NCBI RefSeq assembly: GCF_014648475.1
Contig: NZ_BMRE01000064.1
Location: 1 to 40,215, forward strand
Direction: 5' to 3'
DNA length: 40,215 nt
DNA from: Lentzea flava
GTDB taxonomy: Bacteria > Actinomycetota > Actinomycetes > Mycobacteriales > Pseudonocardiaceae
The number at the start of each line of letters is the position of its first letter. Within the stretch, counting starts at the first letter, position 1. The position numbers and the translations under genes were made by a program. The notes beneath the pieces were generated by a model that ran no database searches, was not told the DNA's origin, and was given only the letters and a program-made list of their open reading frames with translations. This document shows, piece by piece, positions 1 through 6,371 of this stretch.

Positions 1-1
1 C

Positions 2-70
2 CACCCCATCGGCCACATCCACCTCGACTACACCAAGCACTACCAAGGCAAACTCACCCTCGCCGCCTAA
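2..70 (+). CDS. C-terminal end of an unidentified gene (cut by window edge)
   Basis: The first 22 codons form an open frame ending in TAA at 68-70. The third codon position is G or C in almost every codon, as in the real genes of this window, so this is probably the tail of a gene that begins left of the window. The residues include HIHLDYTKHYQGKLTLAA. I do not recognise the family; an integrase or transposase tail is possible but unsupported. Two terminator-like hairpins follow about 190 and 235 bases downstream, consistent with the end of a transcription unit. Confidence 0.5.
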   Translation, partial: HPIGHIHLDYTKHYQGKLTLAA

Positions 71-260
71 CCTTGTGTCACAACAACCGAGACAAACCTG
101 CGACAGATCACCCGAGACACGACAGACACGCTTTTCGTCCGAGTTGACACCCCTCCCTGGGTGTGGCTCGCTCCGGTACGACTTGTGACGGGACACGCCC
201 CACCCGGAACGCAACCACCCACGCAACAGCAAGCCGCCCAACGCAACCGGCGTGCCATCA

Positions 261-283
261 ACCCGCCCGCGGCGCTGGCGGGT
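261..283. terminator. Terminator-like hairpin
   Basis: ACCCGCC (261-267) pairs perfectly with GGCGGGT (277-283) around a 9-nt loop and is followed by CTTT. It lies downstream of the partial gene ending at 70, and within 170 bases of the 3' end of the minus-strand gene at 430-1005, so it could serve either direction. Confidence 0.5.
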
Positions 284-303
284 CTTTGATCAGATTGGCG
301 GGG

Positions 304-322
304 TCTGGGGCGGAGCCCCAGA
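304..322. terminator. Compact GC hairpin, terminator-like
   Basis: TCTGGGGC (304-311) and GCCCCAGA (315-322) form a perfect 8-bp stem with a GGA loop. This compact form without a long U tract is common at gene ends in high-GC actinomycetes. It sits 108 bases beyond the stop of the minus-strand gene at 430 and downstream of the plus-strand gene fragment, so it may act in both directions. Confidence 0.55.
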
Positions 323-429
323 AAGCAACCGGCACATGACTACGGCACGCAACCACCTACGGACACGAAACAGGAACCCGCCAACGCACCAGGGGGACGA
401 CCCACAAAACCCACGCGCCCCCAACAACC

Positions 430-1005
430 TCAACACTTCTCCATCTGAGGAGTCCGGTTCTCAGGAGCCTCATCAACCTTGAGCTCCCCACCCTCCCAGA
501 CCATCACATAAACAACTCTCCACCGGATACACGACTCAGGCAAAGCAACCGGTGCCTTGGCAACGTCCTGAGTGGACACAAAGCTGATCAACACCCGCAA
601 CCGCCGCAAGACCACATCGGACTCGACCCGCTGCACCACCATCCCCCGGTCCAGGGTGGTCTCGTAGTCAGCCAGCCAGGTCTTCTGCACGGTCTGCGAA
701 ACCCGCCGAGCAGACACCACAGACCGCCACAACCCGAAGTCCCGCCGGTTGATCGAGTCGAAGTACTTCTGCAGCACAGCCTGAACGTCAGTCCGATCAG
801 GATGCGAGAACGAGTCGGGACTCAACCGAACCTCGGTGGTCCCAGGCACCGCCGCCCCGGACACCGACGACACCGGCACCACAGGCTCACCTTTGGCCTC
901 AGCGGGACGCGAGTAAACGGTCCGCCCCACCATCCCAGCCGCCACCGCGGCCCCGGTGATCACCACCACGGCCGGCACCAGCCATCGGCTAGCCAAACTC
1001 CCCAC
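430..1005 (-). CDS. Membrane-anchored hypothetical protein, NTF2/SnoaL-like
   Basis: A 191-aa protein with one N-terminal hydrophobic segment at about residues 8-27 (LVPAVVVITGAAVAAGMVG), then a low-complexity Ser/Val/Pro linker to about residue 65, then a compact domain beginning DVQAVLQKYFDSINRRDFGLW. A helix with a YFxxINxxDF pattern is typical of NTF2-like folds (SnoaL, Mce-associated proteins), so this is probably a periplasm-facing NTF2-like domain on a membrane anchor. No catalytic residues can be identified. The gene stands alone: upstream is the degenerate tandem repeat (from about 1025) and downstream are two terminator-like hairpins. The start is the ATG at 1003-1005, which places the hydrophobic segment properly. 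Function unknown. Confidence 0.75.
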   Translation of the reverse strand: MGSLASRWLVPAVVVITGAAVAAGMVGRTVYSRPAEAKGEPVVPVSSVSGAAVPGTTEVRLSPDSFSHPDRTDVQAVLQKYFDSINRRDFGLWRSVVSARRVSQTVQKTWLADYETTLDRGMVVQRVESDVVLRRLRVLISFVSTQDVAKAPVALPESCIRWRVVYVMVWEGGELKVDEAPENRTPQMEKC

Positions 1006-1024
1006 ACGACCAGCCTAGCCGTGC

Positions 1025-1215
1025 CCGTCGAGCCCCTTACTTCCCCGCCGAGCCCCACGCTCCTCCGCCGAGCCCCAACGCTCCTCCGCCGAGCCGCCGC
1101 ACTCTCCTGCCGAGCCCCCGGCACTCCTCCGCCGAGCCCCCCGGCACTCCTCCGCCGAGCCCCCACACTCCCTTACCGAGCCCCCGGCACTCCCTTACCG
1201 GGCCCGGCGCTCCCC
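1025..1215. repeat. Degenerate tandem repeat, about nine units of 19-23 bp
   Basis: About nine consecutive units vary around CCGCCGAGCCCCNNGCACTC; later units replace the leading CCGCC with CTTACC. On the minus strand the core reads GGGGCTCGGCGGAGGAG. Units differ by substitutions and 1-3-nt indels, so the array does not keep one reading frame and the Arg/Gly/Pro-rich frames across it are not genes. It begins about 20 bases upstream of the start codon of the minus-strand gene at 430-1005, in its promoter region. The last unit degenerates to a CCGGGCCCGG palindrome near 1198-1207. Confidence 0.8.
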
Positions 1216-1844
1216 AGCCAGCGCACCCACCCCAGGCCTCACGCGCGCGTACCCGCCCACACCCCCGCCCCACACAGCAGAGCCCCACTCACAAACACTC
1301 ATCCGTTACATCAAAACATAAACTTCACCCAAAAGATTACATTCTCCCCAGATGCAACTTGCATGTAGCAAGACAACGTTTGCTACATAAACCCGAACCC
1401 TCAATATCCTCCTCCGAATGGGTGCTTCCGGGCTAACCAATACGCCCGGTCAGCCGTACTAAACACGCATTGGAACCCATTTACAGCTTCACCCGAAAAG
1501 ACTACGGAACACAGCGCGTGCACGACGGTTGTACACACCCAACTATACGTGGAGATCGACCTGGAATACCGCAGCTCACAGCGCCACACAAATCCAGAAC
1601 GATACAGGACCGTTTAGCAAAACCCCAGGACGAGTACGCTGACTCGCCAATCAGCAAACCTCGCAGCCGGGTGAGACGGATCCAAACCTCATCACCATCA
1701 GTCACATACGCGCCGGTAACCAGCCCTCTTTCGGACACGAACGGCGGACCCATATGCCTCGAATGGCGGATTGGCCATAGCCGGTGAATTGTGCGGGAAT
1801 ATGCCGCGTAAACGAAATCGCAAAACCGTCGAGGAGGGAATTCG
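1216..1844. other. AT-richer gene-free region upstream of the lanthipeptide locus
   Basis: About 630 bases without a convincing gene. Base composition falls to about 42% GC in the line 1321-1380, against roughly 70% in the genes. The small frame at 1470-1787 has weak codon bias and no ribosome binding site, and I do not call it. The region contains a strong dyad (1363-1388) and must hold the promoter of the lanthipeptide synthetase. The heptamer ATATGCC occurs at 1752-1758 and again at 1799-1805, 47 bp apart, and could be an activator half-site pair; this is speculative. Confidence 0.5.
1363..1388. promoter_or_regulatory. 26-bp perfect dyad, putative operator
   Basis: ATGTAGCAA (1363-1371) and TTGCTACAT (1380-1388) are perfect inverted repeats separated by 8 bases. 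There is no U tract on either side, and spacing and symmetry fit a dimeric helix-turn-helix regulator site better than a terminator. It lies about 460 bases upstream of the lanthipeptide synthetase in an AT-rich stretch. The cognate regulator is not evident. Confidence 0.45.
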
Positions 1845-4412
1845 GTGGACCTCAGATACGAGGCGTTCTGCTTCGCGGATCGGCGGTTCTACGATCTGCA
1901 GAGCAGCACCGAAAGCGACCTCCCAGGCGACGACTTTTCGCGTGAGCTGCCCGAACTGCCGGCCGACTGGGTACAGGTCGAACGCAACGTGTGGCGGCAC
2001 CTGCACCCGGCCGGAGTGCAGCTGCCCAAGCAGGGCTGGAAGATCCACGTCTCCGCTGGTCTCGACAACGCGAGCAAGGTTCTGAAGGCCACTTTCGACT
2101 ACTGCGTCGAACGGCGAATTCCGTTCAAGTACCTGCCCACGATCTCGGTCGTGCTCGCCCGCAACTCGAAGTACGCGCCCCGCGAGGGCAGCGGCAAGCT
2201 GATCACGATCTACCCCACGGGCACCGAGCAGCTCGAACAGATCCTCACCGAGCTCTCGGCCACGCTGGAGGGCGAGCACGGCGCGTACATCCTGAGCGAC
2301 CTGCGCTACGGCAAGGGCCCGCTCTACGTGCGCTACGGCGGGTTCTCCGAGCAGTGGCTCGAGCAGGACGGCCAGCAGGTGCTCGCGATCGAGGGGCCGG
2401 ACGGCACCCTCATCCCGGACAAGCGCAAGCCCGTCTTCAGCGTGCCGGAGTGGGTGCAGCTGCCGGAGTTCCTGGCGCCGCACCTCGCCGAGCGCAACGC
2501 GGGTGATCCGGAGCAGTTCCCTTACCGGATCAAGAGCTCACTGCACTTCTCCAACGGCGGCGGCGTCTACCTGGCGGCGCGCAAGAGCGACGGCAAGGAG
2601 GTCGTGCTCAAGGAGGCGCGGCCGCACGCCGGCCTCGACCGCGAGGGCCGGGACGCCGTGGCGCGGCTGGAGCGCGAGTACGAGATCCTCTCGAGGCTGC
2701 GTGGCGTCAAGGGTGTTCCCGAGGTGTACGACCGCTTCGTCGAGTGGGAGCACCTGTTCGTCGCCATGGAGTTCATGCCGGGGCGTTCGCTCGGGCAGTG
2801 GCTCGGGATGAACTACCCGCTGACGCACCGCGACCCGACGCCCGAGCAGCTCGCGGAGTACAAAACCCGCGCGCTCGCTCTCGTCGCCAAGGTCGAGGAC
2901 CTGATGACGAGGGTGCACGAGCGCGGCGTCGTGTTCGGCGACCTGCACACGCTCAACGTCCTGGTCGACGAGAACGACGAGGTCTCGCTGATCGACTTCG
3001 AGCTGTCGTCGACGATCGAGGACGTGCACCGGCCCACGCTCGGCGCGCCCGGCTTCCAGGCTCCGCCGGACCGCGAGGGTTTCGAGATCGACGAGCACCC
3101 GCTCGCCGCGCTCAAGCTGTGGATCTTCCTGCCGCTCAACACGGTGCTGGAGCTCGCACCCGCGAAGCTGCCGCAGCACGTGCAGGTGGTCAAGGAGCGC
3201 TTCGGGCTCTCCGACGAGTACGGCCAGTCGATCATCGACGTGCTCACGCCGCGCGTCGACCCGCCGACCGGTCCGTCGTTCACCGAGTTCGACGACCCGG
3301 AGCCGGACTGGAGCGTCATCAGGAAGTCCATCGCCACGGCGATCCTGCACAGCGCGACGCCCGAGCGGTCGGACCGGCTGTTCCCCGGCGACATCGAGCA
3401 GTTCGAGGTCGGCGGCACGTGCTTCGCCTACGGCGCGGCGGGTGTGCTGCACGCCCTCGACGTCAGTGGCGAGGGCCGCTACCCCGAGCACGAGGACTGG
3501 CTGATCAGGAGGGTTCGCCAGGACCCGCCGAAGCAGCCCGGTTTCTTCGTCGGCGCGCACGGCATCGCGCACGTGCTGGAGAACTTCGGCCACCACGACG
3601 TCGCGACCGAGCTCGTCGAGGGCTACGCCGAGCTCCTTCCCGCCACGAAGGACCACGGGCTGAGCGCGGGGCTCTCCGGCATCGGGCTCAACCTGCTGCA
3701 CTTCGCGACCACCCGCCACGACGACAGCTTCACCACCAGGGCCGAGGAGCTGGCCGAACGGCTCGCCGCGCAGCTGGCCGACGCGCCAGGACCTGGCGAC
3801 AAGGCGAAGGCCGGTCTGCTGCACGGCTGGTCGGGGCCTGCGTTGTTCTTCCTGCGGATGTTCGAGCACACGACCGACCAGCGCTGGCTCGACCTGGCGG
3901 AACGGGCGCTCGAACGCGACCTGGCCGAGACGATGGTCGCGCTGGACGGCTCGCTGCAGGTGCGGGACGGCACGTTCAGGAGCCTGCCGTACGTCGGCAT
4001 CGGCGGCGCGGGCATCGCGTTGGTGCTCACCGAGTTCGCCGCGGTCGCGCCGGACCGTCCGTGCGTCGAGAAGCTGCCGGAGCTGCTGAGCGGGTGCACC
4101 GGCGAGTTCGTGATCCAACCGGCGTTGACGCTGGGCCGGGCCGGACTGATGGCCACACTCGCCCACGCGACCCGGCAGCGGCCGGACGAGCGGCTCGAGC
4201 GGTCGGTGCGGCAGCACCTGCGGGCGCTGGGTTGGCACGCCGTGCACTACGGCGGTGGGCTCGCGTTCCCCGGTGTGCAGCTGCGCAGGCTGTCGATGGA
4301 CCTCAACACCGGCGGTGCGGGCGTGCTGCTCGCCATCGCCTCCACAGTGGACGGACGTCCACCGCTTCCCTTCCTCGGAAGGGCACAGACCCCGGTCCAC
4401 TCGGGCCGGTAG
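1845..4412 (+). CDS. lanKC: Class III lanthipeptide synthetase LanKC (RamC/AmfT-like)
   Basis: This 855-aa three-domain enzyme phosphorylates Ser/Thr of the precursor encoded just downstream, eliminates phosphate and cyclises with Cys to form labionin or lanthionine. The N-terminal lyase region spans about residues 1-225, with a KLITIYP motif near 118-124. The Ser/Thr-kinase domain spans about 235-480: Lys256 in VVLK, catalytic GDLHTLNVL near 365-373, and the metal-binding IDFE near 383-386. The C-terminal LanC-like domain (about 510-855) keeps the SGIGLNLLHF and LNTGGAGVLLA signatures. Cys and His zinc ligands are absent from it, which separates class III from class IV (LanL). The GTG start at 1845 is preceded by GAGGAGGG (1831-1838) at good spacing. 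Gene order synthetase-precursor-ABC-ABC matches ramCSAB of Streptomyces; no ramR-like regulator is visible in this window. Confidence 0.93.
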   Translation: MDLRYEAFCFADRRFYDLQSSTESDLPGDDFSRELPELPADWVQVERNVWRHLHPAGVQLPKQGWKIHVSAGLDNASKVLKATFDYCVERRIPFKYLPTISVVLARNSKYAPREGSGKLITIYPTGTEQLEQILTELSATLEGEHGAYILSDLRYGKGPLYVRYGGFSEQWLEQDGQQVLAIEGPDGTLIPDKRKPVFSVPEWVQLPEFLAPHLAERNAGDPEQFPYRIKSSLHFSNGGGVYLAARKSDGKEVVLKEARPHAGLDREGRDAVARLEREYEILSRLRGVKGVPEVYDRFVEWEHLFVAMEFMPGRSLGQWLGMNYPLTHRDPTPEQLAEYKTRALALVAKVEDLMTRVHERGVVFGDLHTLNVLVDENDEVSLIDFELSSTIEDVHRPTLGAPGFQAPPDREGFEIDEHPLAALKLWIFLPLNTVLELAPAKLPQHVQVVKERFGLSDEYGQSIIDVLTPRVDPPTGPSFTEFDDPEPDWSVIRKSIATAILHSATPERSDRLFPGDIEQFEVGGTCFAYGAAGVLHALDVSGEGRYPEHEDWLIRRVRQDPPKQPGFFVGAHGIAHVLENFGHHDVATELVEGYAELLPATKDHGLSAGLSGIGLNLLHFATTRHDDSFTTRAEELAERLAAQLADAPGPGDKAKAGLLHGWSGPALFFLRMFEHTTDQRWLDLAERALERDLAETMVALDGSLQVRDGTFRSLPYVGIGGAGIALVLTEFAAVAPDRPCVEKLPELLSGCTGEFVIQPALTLGRAGLMATLAHATRQRPDERLERSVRQHLRALGWHAVHYGGGLAFPGVQLRRLSMDLNTGGAGVLLAIASTVDGRPPLPFLGRAQTPVHSGR

Positions 4413-4450
4413 CAGTAACCCCCGAAAGATCCCTCGAAAAGGAGAGTGTC

Positions 4451-4615
4451 ATGGGTTTCATCCTTGACATGCAGGACCTGGAGACCCCCGAGGCCCCGAG
4501 CAACGCGATGGCGTCGGGCCACGGCGGCGGTGGCGGCGGCGGCTCCACGACCGCGTCGAACGCCTCGCTGCTCCTGCCCTGCTCGCACAGCACCGTCAGC
4601 CTGCTGGCCTGCTGA
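4451..4615 (+). CDS. lanA: Class III lanthipeptide precursor (SapB/AmfS-like)
   Basis: A 54-aa precursor. The leader contains ILDMQDLETPE (residues 4-14), matching the helical LLDLQ-type recognition box of RamS/AmfS peptides. It is followed by a Gly tract (residues 25-31) and a core with two class III motifs: S36-x2-S39-x4-C44 and S47-x2-S50-x3-C54. These predict two labionin (or lanthionine) rings, the architecture of SapB. The product would be an amphiphilic Leu-rich peptide, possibly a surfactant morphogen helping aerial growth; that role is inferred from the SapB family. The ATG is preceded by AAAGGAGA ending 7 bases upstream. The gene lies 38 bases after the synthetase and is followed by two strong hairpins. 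The Gly-rich spacer is long relative to SapB. Confidence 0.93.
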   Translation: MGFILDMQDLETPEAPSNAMASGHGGGGGGGSTTASNASLLLPCSHSTVSLLAC

Positions 4616-4645
4616 GCTGCTCCACAACTGATTCACCGCGGTAGA

Positions 4646-4674
4646 TGAGCGGCATAGGCGAAGTATGCCGCTCA
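4646..4674 (+). terminator. Perfect 11-bp hairpin after the precursor gene
   Basis: TGAGCGGCATA (4646-4656) and TATGCCGCTCA (4664-4674) pair perfectly around a 7-nt loop, 30 bases after the precursor stop. There is no U tract. It probably works as an attenuator or 3' mRNA stabiliser that keeps precursor mRNA more abundant than transporter mRNA. Confidence 0.65.
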
Positions 4675-4685
4675 CCCACCTCTGC

Positions 4686-4717
4686 AGGGCCCGGCAGCCG
4701 GCCAGCTGTCGGGCCCT
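4686..4717 (+). terminator. Second long hairpin between precursor and transporter
   Basis: AGGGCCCG (4686-4693) pairs with CGGGCCCT (4710-4717), then a G-U wobble, then CAGC with GCTG, around a 6-nt loop: a 13-bp stem only 11 bases after the first hairpin and 40 bases before the transporter start. No U tract follows. Confidence 0.65.
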
Positions 4718-4757
4718 CGCTCATGATGCGCCCTCATGACTTCCGGAGGAACGGCCG

Positions 4758-6371
4758 ATGGCAAAACCGGGTGACGCCCTGCTGTTCTCCGTGGTCCGCA
4801 GAGACCACCGTCCGTGGCTGCTGCTGCTCAACGCGGCGATCGCCACCACCGGCGGCCTGCTGCTCCCCGCCGCGCTGGCCGATGCCGTCGACATGGCGCT
4901 GGGCGGCACGTTCGTGCTGGTCACCGTGCTGTGGCTGCTTCTGCTGGCGGGTACCGAGATCGTCGGCGACGCGATCGGCATCGTGCTCGCCGCCACCATC
5001 ACCTCCCGCGCCACCGCGTGGTTGCGGCGCAGGCTCGCCAGGCACCTGCTCGCGGTCGGGCACCCGTCGCCGTTCGCGGCCGGTGACGCGGTGAGCAGGA
5101 TGACCGGCGACTGCGGCAACGCGGGCGGGATCGCGGTCACGCTGATCACGCTGCTCGTCACCGCGGTGTCGTCGGTCGGCGCCGTCGTGGCGCTGGCGTT
5201 GCTGGACTGGCGGTTGGCGGCCGTGTTCGCGGTGAGCGTTCCACTGGCGATGCTGCTGGTCCGCACCCACATGCAGCTGACGGCCGACGACGTGCTGACG
5301 TACCAGGAAGTGTCCGGTGAGGTCTCGGCCCGCCTGCTCGACTCGGTGTCGGGTCTGCGGACGATCGCCGCCGCGGGCATCGCGGACCGCGAGACCAACC
5401 GCGTGCTGCAGCCGCTCCCCCGGCTCGCCGCGGCCGGCGCGGGGATGTGGCGCACCCAGGCGAAGATGATGTGGCGGGCCGGTCTGCTGCTGCCCGCGGT
5501 CGAGGTGGCGGTGCTGACCGCCGCGGGTTTCGGTGTGCTGGAAGGCAGGCTGAGCCCCGGCGACGTGCTCGCCGCGCTCGGCTACGCGGCACTCGGCATG
5601 GGCGTGGTCGGGCAGATCCCGCAGCTCACGGCGCTGGAACGCACCAGGGCGTCGGCCACCCGCATCGCCGAGGTCCTCGACACCCCGCCTCCCGCCCGGC
5701 CGGCGGTCGTTCCCGGCTCCGGCATCGAACTGAGGAACGTCAGCGTCGACGGCGCTCTGCACGACGTCAGCATCACGATCCCCGAGGGTGCGTTCGCCGC
5801 GATCGTCGGCAGCTCCGGCGCCGGCAAGTCGACGCTGGCCGCCGTGCTCGGTGGACTGTCCGCAGTGGACTCCGGCACGGTGGTGCGGGACGGCGAGGTC
5901 GGCTACGCCTTCGAACGCCCGGCACTGCTCGGCGCGACGATCGGCCGTTCGATCGGCTACGGGACCGACGCGGACGAGGCCCAGGTGCGTGACGCCGCTG
6001 TCGCCGCCCAGGTGCACGACGTGCTGATTCGCCTGCCGCAGGGCTACGAAACGCCTCTGGCCGACGCCCCGCTGTCCGGCGGTGAGGCGCAACGGATCGG
6101 CTTGGCGCGCGCGATCGTCCGCGATCCAGCGGTGCTCGTGCTCGACGACGCCACCGCCAGCCTGGACACCGTGACCGAGGCCAAAGTGGACGCGGCGCTC
6201 ACCACGGCTCTGCCAGGCAGAACGCGGGTCGTGGTGACACATCGCCCGGCCACGGCAGCGCGTGCGGACCTGGTCGTGTGGCTGGAGGACGGCCGGGTGC
6301 GCGGCACCGGCACGCACCAGGAGCTGTGGGACGACGAGGACTACCGCGCCGTGTTCACCGGGGGTGAGTGA
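4758..6371 (+). CDS. ABC transporter half-subunit (TMD-NBD), lanthipeptide exporter RamA-like
   Basis: A 537-aa fused membrane/ATPase protein. The N-terminal ~300 residues carry about six hydrophobic helices of an ABC-B-type exporter domain. The ATPase domain has Walker A GSSGAGKST, signature LSGGEAQRIGLARAI, Walker B VLVLDDATAS and a switch His in VVTHRPA. The ATG at 4758 follows TCCGGAGGA (4742-4750). The stop overlaps the next ATG (TGATG at 6369-6373), so the two half-transporters are translationally coupled and almost certainly form a heterodimer that exports the modified lanthipeptide. By position it corresponds to RamA of the ramCSAB operon. No C39 leader-peptidase domain is present, so leader removal must come from another protease. 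Confidence 0.9.
   Translation: MAKPGDALLFSVVRRDHRPWLLLLNAAIATTGGLLLPAALADAVDMALGGTFVLVTVLWLLLLAGTEIVGDAIGIVLAATITSRATAWLRRRLARHLLAVGHPSPFAAGDAVSRMTGDCGNAGGIAVTLITLLVTAVSSVGAVVALALLDWRLAAVFAVSVPLAMLLVRTHMQLTADDVLTYQEVSGEVSARLLDSVSGLRTIAAAGIADRETNRVLQPLPRLAAAGAGMWRTQAKMMWRAGLLLPAVEVAVLTAAGFGVLEGRLSPGDVLAALGYAALGMGVVGQIPQLTALERTRASATRIAEVLDTPPPARPAVVPGSGIELRNVSVDGALHDVSITIPEGAFAAIVGSSGAGKSTLAAVLGGLSAVDSGTVVRDGEVGYAFERPALLGATIGRSIGYGTDADEAQVRDAAVAAQVHDVLIRLPQGYETPLADAPLSGGEAQRIGLARAIVRDPAVLVLDDATASLDTVTEAKVDAALTTALPGRTRVVVTHRPATAARADLVVWLEDGRVRGTGTHQELWDDEDYRAVFTGGE

Larger units (their letters stand above)
71..429. other. Gene-free stretch with two hairpins
   Basis: No frame here has convincing coding character; the short frames on both strands lack the strong third-position GC bias of neighbouring genes and have no good ribosome binding site. 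The stretch holds two terminator-like hairpins (261-283 and 304-322) and otherwise nothing I can name. Confidence 0.5.

Noticed and set aside
1025..1215. Tandem repeat as a CRISPR array
   Set aside because: Units are contiguous without unique spacers, short and degenerate; no cas genes nearby.
960..1368. Arg/Gly- or Pro-rich frames across the tandem repeat
   Set aside because: The repeat units change length by 1-3 bases, so frame is not preserved; the apparent proteins are translations of repeat DNA.
1470..1787. A 105-codon frame in the AT-rich region
   Set aside because: Weak codon bias, no ribosome binding site and no recognisable motif.
1845..4412. Synthetase as class IV (LanL)
   Set aside because: The cyclase domain lacks the Cys-Cys-His zinc ligands required in class IV, and the precursor has the class III leader box and labionin motifs.
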